Assembly (NCBI GenBank): GCA_001795345.1
Contig: MGON01000071.1
Span: forward strand, 1-5,063
From: Chloroflexi bacterium RIFCSPLOWO2_02_FULL_71_16
GTDB lineage: Bacteria; Chloroflexota; Limnocylindria; P2-11E
Length of the DNA stretch: 5,063 bases
Reading direction: 5' to 3'
A program made the translations under genes and the position numbers. The notes beneath the pieces were generated by a model. It saw nothing but the letters and a program-made list of their open reading frames with translations. It did not search any database and was not told the origin of the DNA. Shown here one piece after another: positions 1 through 5,063 of the stretch (position 1 is its first letter; each line of letters begins with the position of its first letter).

Positions 1-1
1 C

Positions 2-298
2 ACAGCTCAGCTGGAAGGGCTTCATCCCGAGACCAAGCGCAAGGTCCGAGCGGCCTTTGATGACCTGCGGGAAGACCCTCTGCTGGGATCCCCATTGCAC
101 GACGAACTCGACGGTCTCTCGTGCGTGCGGGTCGGACGCTGGCGCGTCGTCTACCGCTACTCGAAGCGGATGGTCACTGTCGTCGCGGTCGGTCCACGCT
201 CGACCATCTATTCTGACTTGGCCCGGGTCGCGCGCCGCAAGCGCGATCGACGCGGTCTGGCCGTAGCCTTCGGAGCGCGGGAGGTGGCGCATGGCTGA
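2..298 (+). CDS. RelE/ParE-family toxin-like protein, 5'-truncated
   Basis: The frame is open from the window edge to a TGA at 296-298, giving the last 98 residues; the true start lies upstream. The visible protein has the layout of the RelE/ParE toxin fold: a helix with HPETKRKVRAAFDDL, then EDPLLGSPLHDEL, then the core strands VRVGRWRVVYRY and VTVVAVGPRSTIY. Family members either cleave mRNA on the ribosome (RelE type) or poison gyrase (ParE type); the sequence does not tell which. The protein continues about 25 residues past the usual family end, with a basic run (RVARRKRDRR), and its last codons overlap the next gene by 8 bases. About 26 of 98 codons end in A or T, far more than in the downstream genes, which fits a horizontally acquired cassette. 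No antitoxin is seen downstream; one could lie upstream, outside the window. Family assignment is fairly secure, toxicity is inferred. Confidence 0.8.
   Translation, partial: TAQLEGLHPETKRKVRAAFDDLREDPLLGSPLHDELDGLSCVRVGRWRVVYRYSKRMVTVVAVGPRSTIYSDLARVARRKRDRRGLAVAFGAREVAHG
280..286 (+). promoter_or_regulatory. Strong Shine-Dalgarno for the fusion gene
   Basis: GGAGGTG matches the 16S anti-Shine-Dalgarno over seven bases and its GGAGG core lies 6 bases before the ATG at 291. It sits inside the end of the toxin-like gene. It supports ATG 291 as the start and suggests that the fusion gene can be translated independently of, or by re-initiation after, the toxin frame. It is the only clear Shine-Dalgarno I see before a gene in this window. 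Confidence 0.8.
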
Positions 299-2273
299 GC
301 TCGTGAGGCGCGTCGGGCTGGGGCTGGCGGCGCGTGGCGACGTCGAGGACACCATCGAATGGGCGCGCGAGGCGAGCACCCGCGGCCTCGACTCGATCTG
401 GTTCCACGACTCGTACTTCGAGCGCGACGCGGTGACGTATGCGACCGCGGTCGCCTCCCACGTCGAGGGCATCCGGGTCGGGCTCGGCTCGCTCAACCCG
501 TACACGCGCCACCCCGTGCTCATCGCGATGACCGTGAGCGCGCTCGATGAGATCGCGCCGGAGCGCATCTCGCTCGCGCTCGGGAGCGCGCTGCCGCTGC
601 GGCTCGGCCAGATGGCCATCCCGTACGACCCGTCGGAGGCCGCGGAGCGGGTGAGCCAGGCCATCGACACGGTGCGATCGCTGTGGAAGGGCGAGCGCCT
701 CCCGCCGGCTCGTCAGGGACTGCCGCCGCTCCAGCCGATGTTCGCGCCGGTCCACCGCGTGCCGATCTTCGTCGCCGGCTACCGCACGCCGATGATGGAG
801 CTGGCGGGCCGCAAGGGAGACGGCTACCTCGCACGTCCCGCCGAGTCCGTTGCCGGGCTCAAGTACCTCCTGCGGAAGATGCATCGCGCGGCTACGGCCG
901 CGGGTCGCGACCCGAACGAGATCGAGACGAGCGGCTACCTGCTGACCCTCGTCGACAAGACGCGCCGCGACGCCCTGAATCGAGCGAAGCGTGAGCCGTT
1001 CGTCATCTACATGATGTCGATCCTCTCGGACGTCACGATCAAGCGTGCCGGGTTCGAGACCGCGATGCGCGACGCCATCGCCGCGAAGTGGCGCGCCGAG
1101 GACTTCCACGGCGCGGGCTCGCTCATCCCCGACGAGCTGCTCGACGCGTTCATCCTCTGCGGCACCGTGGATGAGGTCGCCGCGCGCACCGGCGCCTACC
1201 ACGCCGCCGGCATGCGCGTGCCGCTGCTCCAGCCCATCGTCCAGGACGAGGACCAGACCGAGCTCGCCATCCGCGCCGCGGTCGAGTACGGGCGCGCGGC
1301 GCAGGTCGGTGAGGTCTCGCGCGTCGCGCTCGAGCAGCAGCGCATGGACGTCGCGTCGCGGTTCGCGCGGCGCTTCTCCGCCTACACGGAGATCGCCCGG
1401 CCCTTCGCGTTCACGGCATCGGCCACCCCGGTCGCCGCCGGTGGCGCGATGGCGGCGCTCCATGGCCTCTTCGAGTGGCCGCTCTTCCTGGCCGCCCTGA
1501 TCGGCGCGGTCGCTCTGCACATCGGGACCAACGTGACCAACGAGATCTTCGACGTCCGCAAGGGCGTGGACCAGATCACGTCCCCGCGCATGAGCCAGGC
1601 GCTGCTCAAGGGCCGCATCACCGAGCGCGAGGCGTTCGCCTTCGCCTTCACCGCGTTCGCCGTCGCGACCCTGGTCGGGGTCGGCCTGGTGGCCGCGCGC
1701 GGCGTGCCCATCCTCGCGCTCGGCCTGCTCGGCCTGGTGGGCGGGTACTTCTACACGGCCCCGCCGTTCGAGTACAAGTTCCACGCGCTCGGCCTGCCGC
1801 TCGTGTTCGCGCTGATGGGTCCGCTGATGGTCGCGGGCTCCTACTACGCGATCACCGGGACGCTCGCCCCCGAGGTCTTCTGGGTGAGCCTGCCGGTCGG
1901 CCTCCTGGTCACCGCCATCCTGCACGGGAACGAGTGGCGCGACATCACCGAGGACGTCCGCGTCACCGGCCAGGCCACGTTCGCGGCGCGCTTCGGCCGG
2001 CGCGCGTCGTACTGGACCTACGTCGCGCTCGTGGTGGGCGCGTACATGGCGCTCGCGGTCGCGGTCGTGCTCGCGGTGCTGCCCGCGTACACGATGCTGG
2101 CGGTGCTGTCGCTGCCGCTCCTGGTGCGCGTCATCCGCGCAAGCGAGCTCGGCGTCCAGGGCCAGCAGCGGGCGATCGCGATGATCGACCTCCAGACGGC
2201 CCAGCTGCACGCCGCGTTCGGAGCGCTGCTCGTGCTGGGTCTGATCCTGGCCGCGCTGGTCCGCGCGGGGTAG
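291..2273 (+). CDS. Luciferase-like oxidoreductase fused to MenA-like UbiA prenyltransferase
   Basis: One 660-residue frame holds two complete domains. Residues 1 to about 335 are a luciferase-like (methylene-tetrahydromethanopterin reductase type) TIM-barrel oxidoreductase. Landmarks are NPYTRHP at 69-75, LDEIAPERISLALGS at 85-99, the VAGYRTPMMELAG segment near 161-173, and the C-terminal CGTVDEVAARTGAYHAAGM near 290. Relatives use F420 or FMN; the cofactor is inferred. After a hydrophilic linker (about 336-362), residues 363-660 form a multi-helix UbiA domain. It has the first Asp-rich motif N417-xxx-D421-xxxxx-D427 (NEIFDVRKGVD), the YFYTAPP loop at 486-492, and the second Asp-rich motif N547-xxx-D551-xxx-D555 (NEWRDITED). 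These resemble MenA, which prenylates 1,4-dihydroxy-2-naphthoate at the membrane using Mg-bound polyprenyl diphosphate. All key Asp residues are present, so both halves look active. GC-ending codons run evenly through the junction. The start at 291 has a strong Shine-Dalgarno. The acceptor could be a compound other than the menaquinone precursor, since no other men gene is in view. Confidence 0.9.
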   Translation: MAELVRRVGLGLAARGDVEDTIEWAREASTRGLDSIWFHDSYFERDAVTYATAVASHVEGIRVGLGSLNPYTRHPVLIAMTVSALDEIAPERISLALGSALPLRLGQMAIPYDPSEAAERVSQAIDTVRSLWKGERLPPARQGLPPLQPMFAPVHRVPIFVAGYRTPMMELAGRKGDGYLARPAESVAGLKYLLRKMHRAATAAGRDPNEIETSGYLLTLVDKTRRDALNRAKREPFVIYMMSILSDVTIKRAGFETAMRDAIAAKWRAEDFHGAGSLIPDELLDAFILCGTVDEVAARTGAYHAAGMRVPLLQPIVQDEDQTELAIRAAVEYGRAAQVGEVSRVALEQQRMDVASRFARRFSAYTEIARPFAFTASATPVAAGGAMAALHGLFEWPLFLAALIGAVALHIGTNVTNEIFDVRKGVDQITSPRMSQALLKGRITEREAFAFAFTAFAVATLVGVGLVAARGVPILALGLLGLVGGYFYTAPPFEYKFHALGLPLVFALMGPLMVAGSYYAITGTLAPEVFWVSLPVGLLVTAILHGNEWRDITEDVRVTGQATFAARFGRRASYWTYVALVVGAYMALAVAVVLAVLPAYTMLAVLSLPLLVRVIRASELGVQGQQRAIAMIDLQTAQLHAAFGALLVLGLILAALVRAG

Positions 2274-2283
2274 GACGCACGGA

Positions 2284-2300
2284 GGTCGGCCTGGCCGATC
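2284..2300 (+). terminator. Weak hairpin after the fusion gene
   Basis: GGTCGG at 2284-2289 pairs with CCGATC at 2295-2300 (six pairs, one of them G-U) around a five-base loop. It lies 10 bases after the fusion gene stop and before the regulator promoter, the right place for a terminator. There is no T-run after it (CTTACTC follows), so it is at best a weak or factor-assisted terminator, or simply GC-rich self-complementarity. Confidence 0.25.
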
Positions 2301-2326
2301 CTTACTCGGCTCACGATCTCGCGACA

Positions 2327-2332
2327 TAGGAT
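2327..2332 (+). promoter_or_regulatory. Probable -10 box (TAGGAT) of the two-component operon
   Basis: TAGGAT fits the TANNNT form of housekeeping -10 boxes in high-GC bacteria. Its last T is 9 bases before the ATG at 2342, so transcription starting 7-10 bases downstream would begin at or just before the start codon. No convincing -35 is present. The bases before the ATG (TTGGCGAG) give no well-spaced Shine-Dalgarno, which fits a leaderless or near-leaderless mRNA. The call rests on spacing and motif only. Confidence 0.5.
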
Positions 2333-2341
2333 CTTGGCGAG

Positions 2342-3022
2342 ATGCGGATCCTGCTCGTGGAGGACGATCCGGGCGTGCGCGACGCGGTCACGCGGGCGCT
2401 GCGCGGGGCCGGCTACGACCTGCGCGCCGTCGGCGACGGCCCGCCGGCGCTCGAGGCGGTCCGCGAGGGCGGTGTCGACGCGGTCGTGCTCGACCTCGGC
2501 TTGCCCACGATGGACGGGCTCGAGGTGATGCGGAAGATCCGCGCCGATGGCCGCCGGACGCCCGTGCTGGCGCTCACGGCGCGCGCGTCGGTCGAGGACC
2601 GCGTCGCGGGCCTGGACGCCGGGGCCGACGACTACCTGACCAAGCCCTTCGCGCTCGACGAGCTGCTGGCGCGGGTGCGCGCGCTGCTGCGGCGATCGTC
2701 GATCCGCGAGGCCGAGCAGGGGGACAAGCTCGTAGCCGGGGACGTGACCATCGACCCTCGCACGATGGAGGTCACCCGCGGCGAGCGGCGCATCGAGCTC
2801 ACGCGCACCGAGTACCAGCTGCTCGAGCTGTTCGTGCGCAACCCCCGCGCGGTGCTGACTCGCAGCGCCATCTTCGAGCACGTGTGGGGCTACGACTTCG
2901 GGCCCGACTCGAACTCGCTCGACGTGTACGTCGGCTACCTCCGGCGCAAGCTCGAGGCGGGGGGAGAGCCGCGCATCGTCCATACCGTCCGTGGCGTGGG
3001 CTACGCCCTCAGGCCGGCATGA
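2342..3022 (+). CDS. OmpR/PhoB-family response regulator (MprA-like)
   Basis: A 226-residue cytoplasmic transcription factor of normal length for the family. The receiver domain (about 1-115) has the acidic pair D8/D9, the phospho-acceptor D51 in VVLDLGLPTMDG, the switch residues T79 and Y98, and K101 in TKPF. All are intact, so it should be phosphorylated by its partner kinase. The C-terminal winged helix (about 130-224) shows RTEYQLLELF, the W182 region WGYDFGPDSNSLDVYVGYLRRKLE with the recognition helix, and the closing wing TVRGVGYALR. The carboxy end closely resembles actinobacterial MprA-type regulators, which respond to envelope stress, but orthology is not shown. Its TGA overlaps the kinase ATG (ATGA), so the two are translationally coupled. 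The start at 2342 places the first strand MRILLVEDD at residue 1, as expected, and follows a probable leaderless promoter. Such regulators bind direct repeats about 10-11 bp apart; a candidate lies at 4417-4433. Confidence 0.95.
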   Translation: MRILLVEDDPGVRDAVTRALRGAGYDLRAVGDGPPALEAVREGGVDAVVLDLGLPTMDGLEVMRKIRADGRRTPVLALTARASVEDRVAGLDAGADDYLTKPFALDELLARVRALLRRSSIREAEQGDKLVAGDVTIDPRTMEVTRGERRIELTRTEYQLLELFVRNPRAVLTRSAIFEHVWGYDFGPDSNSLDVYVGYLRRKLEAGGEPRIVHTVRGVGYALRPA

Positions 3023-4377
3023 GCCTCGGCCTCCGCCTCGCCATCACCGCAGCGGGAGCGGTCGCGGTCGCCATCGGCATCGCGTCGGGCGTCATGTACT
3101 TCTCGGTGCAGCGCTCGCTGATCCAGGAGACCGACGCGGTACTCGCGGACCGCGCGGCCCAGGTGCGCCCGGTCGCGCCGCGCGTGGTCGTCGGCCCGCC
3201 GCCGACGCGGACCGATATCCCCGGCGCGAAGCTCGACGTGCTCATGCAGTTCGTGGACGGCGAGGGCCGCATCCTGCGCGGGCCGATGGCCGAGATCGAT
3301 GCCCTTCCGGTCGATCAGGCGACGGCCGACGTCGCCGCCGGACGGGCGCCCGCGTTCTTCACCGACGTCACGGCCGGGGGCACCCGCTACCGCGTGCTGA
3401 CCGTGCCGCTCCAGGAGGACCTGGCGCTGCAGGTCGCGCGGCCGCTCACGGAGGTCGATGCCATCCTCCAGCAGCTCACGCTGACGGTCCTCGGGGTGCT
3501 CGTCGCCGGCGTCGTGCTCGCCGCGGCTGTCGGCGGCCTCGTGGCGCGCGCCAGCCTCACGCCGCTCGACCGCCTCACGCGGACCATCGAGGAGCTGACC
3601 CGCACGCGCGACCTGACGCGACGGGTCGAGTCGGGCGGGCACGACGAGCTGGGGCGCCTCGCCGGCAGCTTCAACAGCCTGCTGGCGGCGCTCGACACCT
3701 CGCTGCGGTCGCAGCGGCAGCTCGTGGCCGACGCGTCGCACGAGCTGCGCACGCCCATCACCAGCGTGCGCACGAACCTCGAGCTGCTCCAGCGCGGCAT
3801 GCTCGAGCCGGACGAGCGCGAGCGGGTGCTCGGCGACGTTGTGAGCGAGCTCGCACGCCTGAGCCATCTCGTCGCCGAGCTCATCGACCTGGCGCGCGAG
3901 GAGGAGGGCCCGCCCGCGCCGGCCGTCGACGTGCGCCTGGACGAGGTCGCGCGCGCCGCCGTGGGCATCGCGGCGGCCGAGTGGCCGGGTGTCGAGCTCT
4001 CGCTCACGGCCGAGCCGACCTGGGTGAAGGGCGACCCCGACCGCATCGAGCGCGCCATCCGCAACCTGCTCGACAACGCCGCCAAGTGGAGCCCGCCCGG
4101 CGGCGAGATCGAGGTCGCGGTGCGCGCCGGCGAGGTCGCGGTACGCGACCACGGCCCCGGCGTGTCCGAGGCCGACGCGCCGCACGTGTTCGACCGGTTC
4201 TGGCGCGCGCCGAACGCGCGCCGCATGCCCGGATCGGGCCTGGGCCTCTCGATCGTGCGCGAGGTCGCGCGGTCCCACGGCGGAACGGTGGGCGTGGAGC
4301 GTGCCGAAGGCGGCGGCGCCCTCTTCCGGCTGCGCTTCCCCGCGACCGCGGGAGGGCTCGCGCCGGCAGCGTCCTGA
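3019..4377 (+). CDS. Sensor histidine kinase (MprB-like, HAMP/HisKA/HATPase)
   Basis: A 452-residue inner-membrane kinase, the partner of the regulator just upstream. Order: transmembrane helix 1 (about 7-28); an extracytoplasmic sensor region of about 125 residues with no recognised ligand fold; transmembrane helix 2 (about 155-175); a HAMP linker (about 176-230); the dimerisation helix with the phospho-histidine H241 in VADASHELRTPITS; then the ATP-binding domain. That domain has the N box N349-LLD-N353, the G1 box D377-HGPGV, the F box at F391 (FDRFWRA) and the G2 box starting at G405 (GSGLGL). All catalytic elements are present, so it should be an active kinase, probably also a phosphatase of the regulator. 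The start at ATG 3019 overlaps the regulator stop by 4 bases and gives a proper N-terminal signal-anchor helix. An in-frame GTG at 2884 would run deep inside the regulator and is not used. The signal sensed is unknown; MprB-type relatives sense envelope stress. Confidence 0.95.
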   Translation: MSLGLRLAITAAGAVAVAIGIASGVMYFSVQRSLIQETDAVLADRAAQVRPVAPRVVVGPPPTRTDIPGAKLDVLMQFVDGEGRILRGPMAEIDALPVDQATADVAAGRAPAFFTDVTAGGTRYRVLTVPLQEDLALQVARPLTEVDAILQQLTLTVLGVLVAGVVLAAAVGGLVARASLTPLDRLTRTIEELTRTRDLTRRVESGGHDELGRLAGSFNSLLAALDTSLRSQRQLVADASHELRTPITSVRTNLELLQRGMLEPDERERVLGDVVSELARLSHLVAELIDLAREEEGPPAPAVDVRLDEVARAAVGIAAAEWPGVELSLTAEPTWVKGDPDRIERAIRNLLDNAAKWSPPGGEIEVAVRAGEVAVRDHGPGVSEADAPHVFDRFWRAPNARRMPGSGLGLSIVREVARSHGGTVGVERAEGGGALFRLRFPATAGGLAPAAS

Positions 4378-4397
4378 TGCGCGGTCCTGCCCAACTC

Positions 4398-4417
4398 GAT
4401 CCGGCCGGAGCCGGATC
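4398..4417. repeat. Perfect 8-bp inverted repeat
   Basis: GATCCGGC at 4398-4405 and its exact reverse complement GCCGGATC at 4410-4417 flank a four-base loop (CGGA), 20 bases after the kinase stop. In RNA it would form a stable hairpin, but no T-run follows directly. Its right arm is shared with the hairpin at 4408-4430, so only one of the two can form at a time. It could alternatively be a protein-binding palindrome. Confidence 0.6.
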
Positions 4418-4437
4418 CTCGTTCGGCCTCGTTTTGT
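4408..4437 (+). terminator. Likely intrinsic terminator after the kinase gene
   Basis: GAGCCGGA at 4408-4415 pairs with TTCGGCCTC at 4422-4430 (eight pairs, one G-U, one bulged C at 4428) around the loop TCCTCG. It is followed at once by GTTTTGT, one of the few T-rich spots in the gap. Position, stem and T-run fit a modest intrinsic terminator ending the regulator-kinase transcript before the protease promoter. The T-run is short (four plus one), so termination may be partial. Confidence 0.5.
4417..4433 (+). promoter_or_regulatory. 7-bp direct repeat, 10-bp period: candidate regulator operator
   Basis: CCTCGTT occurs at 4417-4423 and again, identical, at 4427-4433. A degraded third copy, TATCGAT at 4437-4443, keeps the same 10-bp register and matches at 4 of 7 positions. 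Tandem half-sites one helical turn apart are the usual binding pattern of OmpR/PhoB-family dimers. The repeat lies about 30-47 bases upstream of the protease -10 box, a position where activators of this family often bind. It also overlaps the predicted terminator, so the two readings compete. I did not see the same repeat upstream of the regulator gene itself. Confidence 0.35.
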
Positions 4438-4463
4438 ATCGATCGAGCAAAGGCGCAGGCATC

Positions 4464-4469
4464 TAGCAT
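4464..4469 (+). promoter_or_regulatory. Probable -10 box (TAGCAT) of the protease gene
   Basis: TAGCAT has the same TAGNAT form as the box before the regulator gene and stands 7 bases before position 4477, where the protease coding signal begins. Transcription would start at about 4476-4479, leaving no room for a leader. No clear -35 is visible, which would suit a promoter that needs an activator bound upstream. Confidence 0.45.
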
Positions 4470-4476
4470 CCACCTC

Positions 4477-5063
4477 ATCCGACCCACCACGCCTTCCCTG
4501 GCCACGCTCGCCGCGCTCGCGCTCGCGTACGCGCACTTCGCGCGCACGTTCGGGGGCCCGCGCGAGCGGTTCTGGGAGCGCATGACCGAGACCGGGGTCA
4601 CGCTGGGCGCGCTCGCCCTCGCGGACGAGGAGCGCGTGCGGCCGCGCTGGCGCGACCTGCCGCTCGGCCTCGCGATCGCCGCGGGCCTCTTCGCGATATT
4701 CCAGGCGGGCGACCGCTTCGCGCGCGCCAAGATGCCACGCGGCGGCCAGGAGATCCGCGACATCTACGCACTGCGCGAGGCCGCGCCGAGGGATGAGATC
4801 GCCGTCCGCTTGGCGACCGTCATCGGGCCGGCCGAGGAGCTCTTCTGGCGGGGCTGGCTGCAGCGGCGCCTCTCGCGAGCGTGGGGTGGCGTCGGCGGCT
4901 GGCTCGGCACGGCCGCGGCCTACGGCGGCGCGCACCTCGTCACCGGGAACACGACGCTCATCGGCGCGGCCAGCGTGGCCGGTCTCTACTGGGGCGCGCT
5001 CGCGGCGCTGCGCGTACCGATGGGCGCGCTCATCGTGAGCCACTCGCTCTGGGACATCTGGAT
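4477..5063 (+). CDS. CPBP-family intramembrane protease, 3'-truncated, start uncertain
   Basis: An open frame with strong GC-ending codon bias runs to the window end without a stop. It encodes a membrane protein with the three CPBP (CAAX protease and bacteriocin-processing) motifs. Counting from 4477 these are E120-E121-xxx-R125 in GPAEELFWRGWLQ, H153 in AYGGAHL, and H189-xxx-D193 in SHSLWDIW, the last at the cut edge. These residues form the membrane-embedded active site of the Rce1-like fold. Such proteins cleave or process membrane peptides; the substrate here is unknown. An N-terminal hydrophobic stretch (LATLAALALAYAHF) and one near LGLAIAAGLFAIF precede the motifs. The start is unclear: no in-frame ATG, GTG or TTG exists between the kinase stop and ATG 4582, yet codons from about 4498 on are plainly coding. 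Candidates are ATC 4477 (at the predicted transcription start), CTG 4498, or ATG 4582, which would lose the first hydrophobic stretch. The downstream remainder lies outside the window. Confidence 0.85.
   Translation, partial: MRPTTPSLATLAALALAYAHFARTFGGPRERFWERMTETGVTLGALALADEERVRPRWRDLPLGLAIAAGLFAIFQAGDRFARAKMPRGGQEIRDIYALREAAPRDEIAVRLATVIGPAEELFWRGWLQRRLSRAWGGVGGWLGTAAAYGGAHLVTGNTTLIGAASVAGLYWGALAALRVPMGALIVSHSLWDIW

Noticed and set aside
174..2327. 717-codon open frame on the minus strand opposite the fusion gene
   Set aside because: Its product is a low-complexity Arg/Asp/His-rich string with no domain; it mirrors the strong GC-ending codon bias of the real gene on the plus strand.
1475..2329. 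Plus-strand 284-codon frame within the prenyltransferase half
   Set aside because: Out-of-frame Arg/Pro/Gly-rich translation; the UbiA motifs lie in the frame starting at 291.
2296..2334. Repeated GATC-containing hexamers upstream of the regulator as an autoregulatory site
   Set aside because: Spacing is uneven (18 and 15 bases) and the matches are only four or five bases, so they do not form an OmpR-type direct repeat.
4439..4446. TCGATCGA palindrome
   Set aside because: An 8-bp palindrome is expected by chance in GC-rich DNA and does not fit either the repeat spacing or a promoter element.
2991..4466. Plus-strand 491-codon frame overlapping the kinase
   Set aside because: Arg/Ala/Gly-rich out-of-frame reading of the kinase gene, which has all its catalytic motifs in the other frame.
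4377..4466. 29-codon frame starting at an ATG that overlaps the kinase stop
   Set aside because: The overlap resembles coupling, but there is no Shine-Dalgarno, no family resemblance, mixed codon use, and it runs through the terminator-like hairpin.
3001..5043. 680-codon minus-strand open frame opposite the kinase and protease genes
   Set aside because: Same mirror effect of GC-rich codons; it spans two plus-strand genes and the gap between them and shows no motif.
1..5063. Search for tRNA or rRNA genes, CRISPR arrays, insertion-sequence ends and replication origins
   Set aside because: No cloverleaf, regularly spaced repeats, transposase motifs, long terminal inverted repeats or AT-rich origin-like stretch were seen.

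Overview
This is a very GC-rich bacterial window. Almost every codon in the main genes ends in G or C, and long mirror-image open frames appear on the minus strand as a result. Several traits suggest a high-GC actinobacterial or Chloroflexota-like (soil or groundwater) lineage: an F420-type luciferase-like oxidoreductase, an MprA/MprB-like two-component pair, and TAGNAT-type -10 boxes placed almost on top of the coding starts. The sequence alone does not fix the phylum. All real genes are on the plus strand.

Layout: (1) At 2-298 is the 3' part of a RelE/ParE-family toxin-like gene whose start and possible antitoxin lie outside the window. Its third-position base use is less GC-rich than that of the genes after it. 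(2) At 291-2273, overlapping the toxin stop by 8 bases and led by a near-perfect Shine-Dalgarno, is one long gene. It encodes a luciferase-like (F420/FMN type) oxidoreductase fused in frame to a MenA-like UbiA membrane prenyltransferase. (3) After a 68-base gap holding a weak hairpin and a probable near-leaderless promoter come an OmpR/PhoB-type response regulator (2342-3022) and its sensor histidine kinase (3019-4377), joined by an ATGA overlap. (4) A roughly 100-base gap (4378-4476) carries overlapping hairpins, a likely terminator, a 7-bp direct repeat with 10-bp period that resembles an OmpR-family operator, and a TAGCAT -10 box. (5) From about 4477 to the window end runs a CPBP-family intramembrane protease. 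It lacks any ATG, GTG or TTG start where its coding signal begins, and the window end cuts it off.

How they work together: the regulator and kinase form a complete envelope-sensing two-component system. The direct repeat just upstream of the protease promoter makes the protease a plausible target of the regulator, although this is inference. The fused oxidoreductase-prenyltransferase may couple two steps in quinone or other prenylated-lipid metabolism. No other quinone genes are in view, so its substrate is open. The most distinctive items are the two-domain fusion and the unusual start region of the protease gene. No RNA genes, CRISPR arrays, insertion sequences or origins are seen.
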